NCBI RefSeq assembly: GCF_019578655.1 | Contig: NC_063258.1 | Coordinates: 4,137,283 to 4,201,282, forward strand | Origin: Ricinus communis | Lineage: Eukaryota > Streptophyta > Magnoliopsida > Malpighiales > Euphorbiaceae | Direction of reading: 5' to 3' | Length of the DNA stretch: 64,000 bases | Translations under genes and position numbers: made by a program | Shown: positions 11,701 through 23,771 of the stretch, one piece after another | How the letters are laid out: every line of letters begins with the position of its first letter | How positions within the stretch are numbered: the first letter of the stretch is position 1 | The notes under the pieces: model-generated | Databases searched by the model: none | Seen by the model: only the letters and a program-made list of their open reading frames with translations | Told to the model about the DNA's origin: nothing

Positions 11701-14700
11701 TGTGTTAATGAATATTTAGTAAATACATTTGTTGACTCTTCGTCTACGATATGACTCTTAGTCACAACTTCTATGCAACTAATGCAGCTGATAGTCAGCA
11801 AGTCAATTCTGGACACCATTCATATCTTGAGTCACCACTAATGCAGAGTAGTCCTGTGATCGGCAAAATGAATGCCGGTGCATTGAGTTCTCATTTTCTG
11901 CATCCTGGTTCAGGTAACATTGTATTCTTCTACTGCAATTTCTTTTCTTCTTTTTGTTTTCTTTTCTATGTTGGATATAAGATCTATATCTAGCATGTTT
12001 GTTCAGTTTATGTTTTAAGTTATCTACTGCTCTTCAAAGTCTCCACGTGATAAAAAGTTTTAAACTTGATGGTACACTTTTTTAACAAATAACCATGAAG
12101 CTTACATCTCAATTTATTACCAGGTCCAATTTCATATGTCCATGGAGATAGACCTGGAAATAATGGCTCCAGCATTACCGAGGCTCAAAGCTTGAAATCC
12201 TGGGAGGAGGTCTTGGAACAATGTACAAGAGGAGACAAGAATGCACCTTCTCATTTATCAACAACTTCTACTCAATCTGATGCTACTGGTATTGGAAGGA
12301 GCATGACTCTCAGTGAGTTTTTTGCTGGTGGCAATGCTCCCAAAGATGATTTTGGATCTCTGCAAATGGAGTCACATTGGCAGGTATTTTACTGCTTCAC
12401 TTGCTGTATTTTTGCACCATTTTTAGTAAATAACCTGACGTTAATTTGGTTAATAACTGGAAAAGTTATAGCATTTCACAGGGTGGGTGGTTAAAAGAGA
12501 GGTAGAGCAACTAGATTGGGATATAGGTATAGACGTATTGCTTACGCAAATGAGTTCAACTCAATGGTCATAGATAGAAGACGTGTCAATGGAGCTTTCT
12601 GAAAATATAGTTCTAAAACTAATCAGATTGATGAAAAAGGATTTCATATGTATTGTCAATCAAGATGTAAATATGTGGCGAAGGGAAATCCTTTTTGGGA
12701 CCTACTTTGTTGAGATCGCGAAAGACAACGCACATGCTTGCAAGAAAATAGGATTTCATATTGAGGTCCAAATATACATTATTTGGATAGGATGGTTTTT
12801 GCGTGCACAAATGAGTTGAACTCAACTGGTGATGTGTTCGAAAATGTGTCAATAGATGACTAATCAGAGTGGTGGAAAAAGTATTTCATACAGTCTACAA
12901 CAACTAGATTTGAATTGAAGTTTAGGCATACACAAAGGAGTTCAATCATTGAGGTTTATTGAAAGAACAACTATATGTATTTTATACAGAAATGAGTTGA
13001 ACTCAATTAACATACATCTGTTAGCTATGACATGCTAATGATGCATGGATCTTCATGCAGTTCTGCATGTCACTTTGAAGAAAGATTGATGTGAGCAATA
13101 ACAGAATAGAGCTAATAAAATTTCATAGTTTAGATCCAAGACGTCAACTGATGCCTCTGCAACTACACTTAGTTACTTGGTTGTTCACAATATCCATCAA
13201 TAATAGAGGGAATAATTGGTAAGAGCTACCTGTTAGGAGAATTAAATGTGTCGAGTGCCTGGAAGTTTAAGCCTTTGGCACTTGTCTCAAGTGCAGTGTT
13301 AGGCTCAATAGGTTGCATTTGGAAGGCCTTATTGCTTCAATGAAGTGATGGTTCTCCAAGCAAGGTTTGTTTGATGAATAAATGTTTGTTATTTTTTTTT
13401 TTTTTGAATGTGGATCTTTTAACCTACTATGGCTGTCATAGGTTTAGATGCAATGTTATAAAGAGAAGAGTAAAAAAAGAAGGAAAAAAAAAAACCAAAA
13501 GAAGTTTAGAAATTTCTTGCTAAGTAGATATCTGGTTAGCATTTACATTGAGCATTTCATTTTCATTTGGAATCTTGTTAAACTTGACTAGCTCTCTGCT
13601 CTATCCTATATATTTATGTTTTCAAATAATATGTAAATATGGTATTGCCAGTGTATGATTATGTGTGTGCGACGTTTTATGTTCTCTCCAGATCCCTTTT
13701 GAAAGCAGTTTAATAGATCCAGAGTTGGCATATGATTTAGATACCAGGTTACTTGATCAAAGAACTCATAATGTGGATTTTCCAACTACATTAGAGGAAT
13801 TTTTCTCTGGTCCCATTCATCAGAATGAGGAGCTTGTCCATAACAACCATCACATGCTGCTTACACATGCAGACCAACAACTTCTGATGCACACAAAATC
13901 TGAGAATGACATGTCTGTCGAAGAAAATGGCAAATATGCTTTTATTTTGAAACAACCATTATTAGATGGAGAGGAAGGGTTGAAAAAGGTTGACAGCTTT
14001 TCTCGTTGGGTTACTAGAGAACTTGGAGAAGTGGACGATTTGCATATGAAGTCTTCATCTGGTATTCCATGGAGTACCGTGGAATGTGGAACTGTGGTAG
14101 ATGAATCTTCATTAAGCCCCTCGCTTTCACAAGATCAGCTTTTCAGCATAATTGATTTTTCACCTAAGTGGGGTTATGCAGACTCAAAGACAGAGGTATC
14201 TAATATTTGTCTCTTATGTGAAATTCAGCTATTGTAGTGTTTTACTAGGTTAAGGCTTCAATCAATCAATTGTGGTTTTCTTAGTTGAGAATCCTTATTT
14301 TTCTTTTAATGGTAAAACGGTAACATTATGATATATTTTCTTAATATTTATTACTGCAATATTTTCATTGTGATCTATGAGTGGCCTTTAGCCAGTGTCA
14401 TGGATTATCTTACTCAAGATTCTTTTTTCTTAAAATAGACAAGCTGGTTTTTGAAATCACTAATAGCCTTTGGGAAATTAATAACTTCTTTATGCTGTTT
14501 TTCTTTTATTGCAATTCAGGTTCATATCAGCGGAACATTTTTGAAGAGTCAGCATGAGGTGACGAAATATAACTGGTCTTGCATGTTTGGGGAACTGGAG
14601 GTACCTGCTGAGGTTTTGGCAGATGGGATTCTTTGTTGCTATGCTCCTCCCCACAGTGTTGCAAGTGTTCCTTTTTATGTTACATGTTCCAACAGGTTGG

Positions 14701-17700
14701 CTTGTAGTGAAGTGCGGGAATTTGATTATCAGTCAGGTTCTGCTGAAGATGTAGATGTCTTGGATGTTTATGGCGGTGATGCTCATGACATGTATCTTCA
14801 TTTGCGACTTGAGAGGTTACTGTCTCTCAGGTCTTCCAGTCCTAGTTGTCTCTTTGATGGTGCTAGAGAGAAACATAACTTGGTCGAGAAACTCATTTTA
14901 TTGAAGGAGGAAGATGAAGGTTGCCAAGTGGCAGAAACAACCTCAGAGAGACAATTGTCCCAAGATGAAATTAGAAATAAGTTTCTTCAGAAGGGAATGC
15001 AAGAGAAGTTGTATTCATGGCTTCTTCATACGGTAGCCGAGTGTGGTAAAGGGCCAAGCATGTTGGATGATGATGGACAAGGTATGCTACATTTAGCAGC
15101 TGCACTTGGTTATGACTGGGCCATAAAACCAACCATGACGGCTGGAGTCAGTATCAATTTCCGTGATGTGAATGGATGGACTGCTCTTCATTGGGCTGCA
15201 TTCTACGGCAGGCAAGAACTTAACTTTAACTTTTCCAACCTTTGTAGACCTGGGCTTCCGTTCTCAGTGCATTTGAGAAGCAAACTCTGCTATTTGTCCT
15301 TTCCCTTAGGGTCTTATATCCTCATTCTGCGAGTCATGTATTTTGTGTTTCAGATATTAAGATTGCAGTTCTGCACTCTGTAGAATGAATTGTCTGATTA
15401 ATTTGTAACATAAAGGAGACTACATAACTGTGGCTTCCCTGTTCCCACAAAAATACAGATGCAGGCAAGACGCCTCTGAATGAAATCAACAGTGACAAAG
15501 TCGGAAGCTCACTTTCTAGTTATCTTTATAATCTCTGTTGGTTGAAGCCTCCTGTCTTTCCTTTATGCATATGCTAACACATTTGCTGCAAATACTTATT
15601 AGTCAGTCCCAAAACATTCCAAAAAACTTTGCTTCCAATTCTTAGTTTTTGTCAAATAAGTTGCTTGGACACCATGTTATTTGTAGTATGTTCAGAAAAA
15701 CTAACAGTATTTGCTTGAATACTTGTATTTGCAGAGAGCAGACAGTTGCTGCCCTTGTCTCATTGGGTGCAGATACTCGGGTATTGACAGATCCTTCTCC
15801 AGAATTTCCTTTGGGTAGCACTCCTGCAGATCTTGCATCAGGCAATGGACACAAAGGAATTTCTGGTTTCCTTGCAGAGTCATCTTTGACTAGCTACCTA
15901 CATTTGCTTACACTGAATGATTCAGTGGAAGGTGGTGCACCAGAAGGTTCAGGAATGACAGCTGTGCAAACAATTTCGGAACGGATGGCTACTCCTGTGA
16001 AGGATGGTGATGTGCCAAATGTCTTATCACTGAAAGATTCACTTACTGCTATCCGAAATGCTACGCAAGCTGCTAATCGTATATATCAAGTATTCAGAAT
16101 GCAGTCATTCCAAAGGAAACAATTAACTGAGTACAGTGATGATGAAATTGGCATGTTGGATGAGCGAGCTCTTGCACTTATAGCTGCCAAGACACCTAAG
16201 CCTTTACATTCTGATGGAGTAGTCAATGCTGCAGCAATACAAATTCAAAAGAAGTACCGTGGTTGGAAGAAGAGAAAAGAATTCTTGATAATCCGGCAAA
16301 GAATTGTTAAGATACAGGTCTGTTTCTGCTTTTGCTTTTATTGTGCTTCAGGATTGTTTGTTGGTTTTCTTTATTCTCTCTCTTTATTTATTTTTTCTGC
16401 TTGAAAAGTTATTTTATTTTTTTAGTTGTAATTATGTTTTGATCTGGGTATTTGATTCTCGTCTTCATTTTAGACTTTTGTTGGGCCTTGGAAACATTTA
16501 CAATCTCTTCTTTTGTTGATAATTTAAATTCTTGGGAATTTCAAGTGTTGATACTATAATCTTAAGTTTTTATCATCTTAAGATTTTAAAATTGATTGTT
16601 CTTTATTATTTAAGAGTTTAATATCTGCATCTCATATCTAAAATTTGCTAAGCTTTTTATGTTTAAAGTTTCAAACAAGTTATATAACAATTTGGACTTC
16701 TAAGTAAAAACGATTGATGAGCTAATGAATAACAGCATTTTGCTGAATTAGTTTTCGAAATTTAATCGATTTTAAATCCAGCCTTAATTTATTTGAACAC
16801 ACCATTTTAAAAGTCTGAAGATTTTGAATTTCATCCCTTCTATTCATAGCAAAATAACAGACCCTGGATGCATTTATCTTTCTCCTTCAAGAAGATGGTT
16901 TATCAATATAGGCTGCGCTCATCTTGGAGTCGATTGGCCATATGGTTTTATGTGGCCATATTTATGAGTCAAATAAGTTAGTCTATGCTGCATCTACTTA
17001 ATTAGAATAAATCCATCATTCAGCCTTATAGTTTTTAGGTGCTTCCTTTCCTTAAAGTGTCCATACTAACTTTTGATGTTTATGATGTGTAGGCTCACAT
17101 ACGGGGGCACCAGGTAAGAAAACAATATAGGACAATCATCTGGTCAGTTGGGATTCTGGAGAAGGTTATTTTGCGTTGGAGACGCAAAGGAAGTGGTCTG
17201 CGAGGATTCCGCCGGGAGGCACTACCAATTCCAAAAGAATCCAATGTGCAATGTGAGAATCCGAAAGAGGATGACTATGACTTTCTAAAGGAAGGAAGGA
17301 AACAAAATGAGGTGAGACAGCAAAAGGCACTTACAAGGGTGAAGTCCATGTATCATTGTTCAGAAGGACAAGCTCAATACAGGAGGCTGCTCAATTATTT
17401 TGAAAAGTTTCGGGAAACTAAGGTATACCTATCTGCTTATGTAATATACCTATTTGTCTATGTGAGATATGTTTTTTACTTTTTTATTTTATTAAACTTT
17501 TCAACTTTGGGTTTAAGTCACTACTTGATAAAAACTACTCTCAAAGTAACATTACATAGGTCATGAATGCTTAGGCACCATCTCAATTTAACCTTCAGTG
17601 CTTTGTGCCTCGCATTCTCCATCTAGCAGCCACTCTAACCTTACAACTTACCAGCCCTTAGGTTAAGACCCCTCTGACAAACCAGGCAGAGCATGTCCTT

Positions 17701-18179
17701 TGCATATGCTTGAAATTGTGTGTCAAATATCAACAAATTTGCAGGTTAAATCCTGTGCTAGTTTTGCACCCGAATTTTCTCCTACCACACTGCTGTCTGT
17801 TTGCGCAGCTAAAGCTATCAGTGAATATGTGGATTTTCAGGTCCTCGTTTTCAAATGCCTATAGGATTTGCCTTAGTCCCTACTTTTCTCACTTTGATTT
17901 TCGTACTCAAGCATGCATATGGTGCATCTTCAGTTATTGATTATCTTGAGATTTGATGCATCTAATTCATGTCTGATGAATGTGCTAGATTTCAATTGAT
18001 TTTAACCATTACAAAAGAGTGAAACTCTAATGGAATGACAATCCCTATCCTGTTCTTTCAATTGGCAGGAAAATGAGATGATACTGAGCAGTCCGAATGA
18101 AATGGCTTATGGTGAAAACCTGATTGATATTGATTCACTTTTGGATGATGACACATTCATGTCGATAGCATTCGAGTGA
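5753..18179 (+). CDS. CAMTA2-like: Calmodulin-binding transcription activator, CAMTA1/2 type, complete, 13 coding exons
   Basis: This is a nuclear transcription factor that binds CGCG boxes and responds to Ca2+/calmodulin, in stress and cold signalling. Coding exons: 5753-5792, 6912-7031, 8649-8764, 8969-9057, 10959-11001, 11228-11354, 11788-11913, 12124-12383, 13692-14195, 14520-15211, 15735-16317, 17093-17422, 18069-18179. They sum to 3141 nt in one frame (1046 residues; Arabidopsis CAMTA1/2 are of similar length). The protein starts MADRGSYGLGPRLD, like CAMTA2. The CG-1 domain covers about residues 15-136 (HRWLRPAEICEIL, FDRKVLRYFRKDGHNWRKKK, HIVFVHYLEVK). A TIG/IPT fold follows from about 476 (WSCMFGELEVPAE). 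Ankyrin repeats lie at about 655-755, and IQ/calmodulin-binding helices at about 870-925 (AIQIQKKYRGWKKRKEF). The C-terminus is LIDIDSLLDDDTFMSIAFE. All introns are GT-AG except intron 10, which is GC-AG. Residues 137-475 are low-conservation linker, so exons 6-9 rest mainly on phase and splice sites. Confidence 0.93.
12551..13005. repeat. Three copies of a 13-bp dyad TGAGTTSAACTCA in a CAMTA intron
   Basis: TGAGTTCAACTCA at 12551-12563 and TGAGTTGAACTCA at 12812-12824 and 12993-13005 are perfect dyads around one central base. A degenerate fourth copy (GGAGTTCAATCA) lies near 12940. Text around them is also loosely repeated (GTGTCAAT followed by ACTAATCAGA; GATTTCATAT), so this is a diverged tandem or TE-derived repeat in the intron between coding exons 8 and 9. 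Part of the spacing is open on both strands but has no recognisable protein. Confidence 0.6.
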
Positions 18180-18480
18180 CTTTCAGCTTTACTGATTTCC
18201 CTCACCTGTAAGATAGATGAATGCCCTAATTCTGTGCCTGTTGTACATGTAAATATCTAACCCAAGTAGCTACTACTAGCTCTTGATAATATTTTAAAGA
18301 GGACTTTGCATACATTTAGTGTAGATAAGCAGCTTCACTTCTCAGGCTTTACAAATGCTGCTTTTAGTTTCAATGATATCTGTTTGTTGTATCAAAAGGG
18401 CATTACTCTTTTTTATTTGATTAGAGGATACCAATCTTGTATAAGTTCCCGTTTGGAATAGAATTCTTTAAGTGTGATCT
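18180..18480 (+). other. Probable CAMTA 3' untranslated region
   Basis: This T-rich sequence directly follows the CAMTA stop codon, with text typical of plant 3' ends (GTTGTACATGTAAATATC, TCAATGATATCTGTTTG). There is no clear AATAAA. The end of the transcript cannot be placed precisely. Confidence 0.4.
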
Positions 18481-18945
18481 GTAGCTTTTGTTTACTGGGT
18501 TAAGCATCACAGTTTTAAAGGGCTTGTTGAAGTTTCATTTTCCTCAAAAAATTGTTGGCATTCAGGGAAAATTGTTATGGCATTCCTGAGGTTAACCCTC
18601 AAAATTGTTTTGGTCATACCTTCTCCAAAAGGTTTAATTGCTTGCTCTTTGAGGTTTATCCACAAATTTTCTTTAGTTCCTATACTCAAAAGACTTTAGT
18701 TTGTACGGTTGTAAAAGGATACAATACAATCGATCTATTAATTAATAAATATTTGAGAAACTCATTTGGTAATTAATAATTTTATTATTCAATAATTAAT
18801 AAAATTTAATAATAGTTTTTTGTAATTATTAATTATTAGAATAGATATTTCAAAACAAATTGGTATATGAGCATATATATATTCAACCAACCTATGATCC
18901 ATTTTTTGAATCAGCTTACTATCAATAAACCATGTGTTAGGTTGT
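18481..18945. other. Intergenic, AT-rich, nothing recognised
   Basis: Low-complexity ATTAATTAATAA-type sequence with short frames on both strands that show no protein-like composition. Confidence 0.5.
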
Positions 18946-19465
18946 TGTTGCGGGAGATCTTGGAACATGCCTGTCGTGTGAATGCGCATACAAATAGAGT
19001 CACCCTCCATCCTGTGGTTTCAGCTTCCTTCCCCATACTATAGAAAAAGGGTTTTCCGGCCCTCCTTGAAGCTGACTAAGAGGGAGGTCCTTTTCTTTGT
19101 TCGTTCGCCCTTTTTTCTTTCTATATAAAATCCCAGTTTCAAATCTTAGGTCCATGAAAGAAACTCTTTCCTTGCTCTGCTAGCTCAAAGCCCACCAGTA
19201 CTGTCTTGACTGACTGACTGTTACCTAAGACAAAAGGGCAAGATTGGATTTAAAAACGAAGATCGCAGGATCGAAAGAGGAGTCCAATAGAGACAGTGTC
19301 GCCCGCTATGCTACATAGGACGGAGTTCGGGGCCAAACCATTTCCTCACTCTTTTGAGTGCAATTCCTTAGAGGAGTTGCAATTGCAAGAGAATTCTAAA
19401 TGTTCAGGTGGCACGTTCTTTACTTCTCTCTTCCTTCCCTGCTTAGACCTTGGCCATTTATTGAT
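18946..19465. other. Compositionally distinct block, candidate mitochondrial DNA insertion
   Basis: Flanked by AT-rich DNA, this block is clearly richer in G and C and has a texture like plant mitochondrial intergenic sequence: CGTGTGAATGCGCATAC, GACTAAGAGGGAGGTCC, GACTGACTGACTGTTACC, GTCGCCCGCTATGCTACATA, GGACGGAGTTCGGGGCC. The short frames inside do not look like genes. Assignment to mitochondria rests on style and memory of such sequences, not on a recognised gene, so it is only a candidate. It ends abruptly at an (AT)n run at 19471. Confidence 0.35.
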
Positions 19466-19469
19466 GGCC

Positions 19470-20807
19470 TATATATATATATATATATATTTAATTACTT
19501 ATCGAATTGAATTAGTTAGAATATAAATTCTTTCTTATATAAATCATTTGTTGTATGTATATTATTAGTCAACAACTATTTCAATTTTTCGACTATTATA
19601 GATTTACTGACTTAAGTCTCATATTAATTTACATGTTTTGATCTTCATAAATTTAATAATTTAATATTTTTTTCAATCTAGCAAATATATTAATTATAAG
19701 ACGGTTCCTTCTTTTTCAGTTCAGGTTTTGCATTTAATCATATTGTGGTTATCATCGTCCCTTTTTTTACGGAAACTGTCCTTTTTCAATTAATTAATTT
19801 TTTACTTTATGATATTGGTCAATTTATTTAACTATTTGTTAAGACTAATTAATGCAGTTAATCATGACATTAGGATTAATTTCGGAACATAAATTATAAA
19901 TTTTTAAAAAGGAAAGGAATAATCTGGTTCAATTTAGTACATAAGTAAGTACAGAGTAGACAATTGGTAGATTGAATTTTTTTAAGATAATATTATTAAT
20001 TATATTTCTAAATTTTATATTTTTTAACAATTTTATTTAATTATTTTAAAATTTAAAAATAAGTACTTATGCTTTTAATCTTTTCAAAAATACTTTTCAG
20101 TAATAATTCTTAAAATCTTATAATAAAGAAAATAATATGGAAAGTTAATTATGTTTACTAACATAAAAATTAGAGAGTAAATAAAAAATTTGTTGCATTT
20201 AGATGTAAAATATATGAAAAGAATACACATATATGAGATTTTTAATAATCATATCATTAAATTTAAGATAAATCTTCTTTTTAGTAAGCACAATCGACTT
20301 CTAACATCACTTTTTTTACTGTAAAATTTCAAAAATTGTCATTAGAAAATATTTTTGAAAACAAATAAATAAAATATAGATATTTGAATAGTGAATAATA
20401 TTTTGTAATTTAGATTTAGAGTAATAGTAATTTAGAATTAAAGATATGTATATTTATTAGTTTCATTTTATAATTTTTAAATTTTTTTCTTCTGATTTTT
20501 CTAGAATAGATACTTATTTTGAAATTTTGAAACAATTGAATAAAATTGTTAAATAATATAAAATTATATTTGCTAGATTGCCAACTATTTAAAATATAAA
20601 TAGTACATAAGTATAGAGTGGACAATTGGTAGATTGAATTTTTTTAATTTCACTTGTTAACAATTTTATCTAATTATTTCAAACTTTAAAAATAAATACA
20701 TATGCTCTCAATTTTATCCGACCTCATATTTTTTTAACGTGGAATAAAACATTGTGATCGGAAAGTATTTTTGAAATAAATTAAAAAATTAAAAAATATA
20801 AATACAT
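19470..20807. repeat. AT-rich gap with a diverged direct and inverted repeat cluster
   Basis: An (AT)n tract at 19471-19489 is followed by AT-rich DNA. The text GTACATAAGTA...GACAATTGGTAGATTGAA occurs at about 19938-19977 and again at 20606-20638, each followed by a similar TTAACAATTTTAT block. An inverted copy of that block lies near 20508-20552, so 20505-20705 can fold on itself. I read this as old MITE-like debris. No gene is visible. Confidence 0.45.
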
Positions 20808-21305
20808 AACTTATGGTCAGACGTTTTTATATTTAGAGGGCTGTTTTTTTTGTGATAAAGAAATACTTTATAATTTAGTTCTCTTACATTTTTGCTACCT
20901 TACAAATTAATATCTTTAGATTTCTATGATTTAATATTAATATAATATTTATTTTCAAACAATAAAATTATTTTATGGGTGGTATACTATTAAATCAACT
21001 ATCATGATACTTCTAAGAATATTATAATCTTATTTTAAAATTATTTCTTTTTATTTCTAATAAAATTAAAAAGTTATATATTAATTTTATTTAGTATAAA
21101 TTCAATGTTGTTAGTTATATACTAAATCACTTTATAAGTGATTTTATTATTGAAAATGAGTATTATACTAATATTAAATCATAAAAATCTAAAGATATTA
21201 GTTTATAAGGTAGCAACAATATAAGGAAACTAAATCACAGATTACTTTTTTGCCACGAAAAAAATTAAAGTCTTTTAAGTGCAAAAGCGCTAAACCATAA
21301 GGAAC
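20808..21305. mobile_element. Foldback MITE-like element with ~160-bp inverted arms
   Basis: The left arm (about 20808-20975) and right arm (about 21130-21305) are inverted copies. For example, GCTACCTTACAAATTAATAT at 20895 is answered on the other strand by GCTACCTTATAAACTAATAT. Further matching runs include ATCTTTAGATT and TATGATTTAATATTA. The middle is unrelated AT-rich sequence. There is no coding capacity, so it is a non-autonomous DNA element. I could not define a target duplication. Confidence 0.65.
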
Positions 21306-21535
21306 TTTTTATACTTTTTTCTTCAAAGAATGTGTATTTGTTTTAAAATTTTAGATAAAATTATTAAAAAGTATAAAATTCAAGATTTAATTTGTAATTA
21401 GATCTTTTAAAAAAAAATAAATAGTATGAAATAGCCTATGAAAAATAGAATATGGTTGAAGACAAAATTTGAACTAAAAATAGAGGGATTAAAGTGTGTC
21501 CTATAAATATGTGGTTCTAAAGTGTTAATCTTATG

Positions 21536-21569
<34 letters not shown>

Positions 21570-21943
21570 CATATTCATGGAGAAAAATATATTAATGGAT
21601 CATTAGCGAAATGTCATGTTAGAACTTAAATATTTGTTACTAGGAATGAAAATATATAATTTATTTTGGTGCTTATGTAATTATTTAAGTGAAATGATTA
21701 TAATATAAATAATATCAAAATTTCGGTGATTAAAATTCTTTTATATATTCTTAGTTTATTAATTTAAAATTTTACTAAAAAGAATTTGAGATAGTATTTA
21801 ACCACGCGGTAAATCTAATTAACATTGGCGTATTGTCGATCTTACTTTCTAGCTTAACTTAAAGAATCATGATAAGAGCATCTTGCCGGAGTATGATCAA
21901 TGGATTCTTTGGCAAGTAATCAGCATCCAAATGAAGAGAAAGG
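21306..21943. other. Intergenic, AT-rich, one (AT)n microsatellite
   Basis: The stretch contains an (AT)n run at about 21539-21567 and otherwise unremarkable AT-rich sequence. No gene or RNA feature is recognised. Confidence 0.5.
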
Positions 21944-22146
21944 AAAAAGTGCAAATGAGCCCTTAAGGTTTTTGCCAAGTGGCAGATAAACCCATAATTA
22001 TCTTTTTGGCATTAATAAATACAAAAAAATATTTTAGCTGTATTCTATCCCTTAATTAAACAGAGAAGCCATGTCAAATACGTGGGACCAAACACTAATT
22101 TTGCTTCTTAGCACAAACATCAGGGGCTTATTTGCACCTTTTTTTT
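21944..22146. mobile_element. Short MITE with GTGCAAATRAGCCC terminal inverted repeats
   Basis: The left end reads AAAAAGTGCAAATGAGCCC and the right end, reverse-complemented, reads AAAAAGGTGCAAATAAGCCC. Both continue in similarity for roughly 40 bp (GTTTTTGCCAAGTGGCA against GTTTGTGCTAAGAAGCA). The element is about 200 bp with no coding capacity. This type of terminus is common among small non-autonomous plant DNA elements, often Mutator-like, but I cannot prove the superfamily. No clean target duplication was seen. Confidence 0.6.
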
Positions 22147-22429
22147 AAAAGATATCCAATTAGAGCATTCTTTGTAAGTAACTCATAAAAAATATATAAA
22201 TACTAAAACATGCGTAGCCCAAGGAGACAAGGACTCAATTTATTTATTTATTTATTTTAGCAAGTCACTTCCTTGATTTAAAAGAAGTTGACTGACAACT
22301 GTAGATTGAGACAATGTATATATAATATTTATTTATTTTATATTTTAATATAAAATTATTGATTTTTATTTGTCATAAGACATTTAAGATAAAAAAATAG
22401 AGAAAAAAAAGTATGTGGTTTGATATTTT

Positions 22430-22700
22430 GGTATTCTTTTGTAACAAAAAGTATTTTATAATTTAATTTAATAAATTAATATATCTAAATTAATATAATT
22501 TAATATTAGTATGATATTTATTTTCAATAATAAAACTATTTATTATGTAATTTAATGCATGATTAATTACATTCAATTTATGTTAAATTAATTTAATATA
22601 ATTTTTTTAATTTTAATAAAAATAAATATAATAACTTTAAGAGTATGTTGATAATTAATTTAATAATAAATCACATATAAGATAATTTTATTATTAAAAA
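22430..22700. mobile_element. Second, decayed copy of the 20808-21305 foldback family
   Basis: Text such as GTATTTTATAATTTA, AATATAATTTAATATTAGTA and GATATTTATTTTCAATAATA matches the arm of the element at 20808. An inverted counterpart (AATAAATCACATATAAGATAATTTTATTATT) lies near 22663. The copy is more degenerate and its ends are uncertain. Confidence 0.45.
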
Positions 22701-23717
22701 TATAAATATAAATATTTTGGTAATTTTTAAAAAATTAATTATAAATAGTAAAAATATAAATAAATTAAATTGTAAAACTGCTAATCATAAAATATAAAAA
22801 TATATTTTCTAATAAATTAAATATAATGAAAAAGTAAAAAATATATATTCATATTCTTTGATTATATTAACAAAATTATTCTAAATTAGAGCAATCTGAT
22901 TTGTATAGTTAAAGGATTGACAATAAGTTGCTTACATTTGTCTTGCATAGAAAAGTAGAAAGCAAAAGATAATCTAAATAAACAAAACAAAAAATAACAG
23001 AAATCGTGAAATTTGTATAAATTCTTTTGAATACTTCACTGGGGACATGTTTAATTGAGGGTCAGAAGAGTTATCAATTAATAATTTTTTAACATTTTTA
23101 TATATTTATTAAATAAAAATCATAAAATTTTAAATTAATTTATACAAAAATAATATTTATAAATATAAATTTTAGTATGTATTATTAAAATATTTTATAT
23201 AAATTTAATTTAAATTTATAATTTTTATTCAATAAATATATAAAAATATTGAAAAACAATTTTAATTGCAACAGCCTAAATTTACCTAATATTTAACCTC
23301 TTTTATTTTATTTGATATATATTTTTATTCTGATATAACGTATTTTATATAGGGATTATTATATCTCGAAAATTTTCTAATTCTACAATTTTAAAAATAA
23401 ATTAATCTCTGTAATGTTTATTTTTATTAATTATTATCTTTTTCAGTCTATTTTTTTCATAATTTAACTCGATTAAAAGACTCCATTAATAAAAAAATTA
23501 AATTTAAATTCTTAAACTTGTTACTAGTGTTGATTTTCTCCAAAAATAAAATTTTATTCATAGTGCCATAAACTTAAATAAAATGAAAAATAATAATTAA
23601 TAATAACAGTAATATTAGCAATAACAATGAAGAAATAAATAAATAAATAAAAACATAAGGTGATCAAGAATTTATTAACTATATAATAATTTTTTGACAT
23701 TTCATTAACAGTACATC

Positions 23718-23771
<54 letters not shown>

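Noticed and set aside
12583..12852. Overlapping frames on both strands in CAMTA intron 8
   Set aside because: Exons 8 and 9 join in phase without them, and the text belongs to the dyad repeat.
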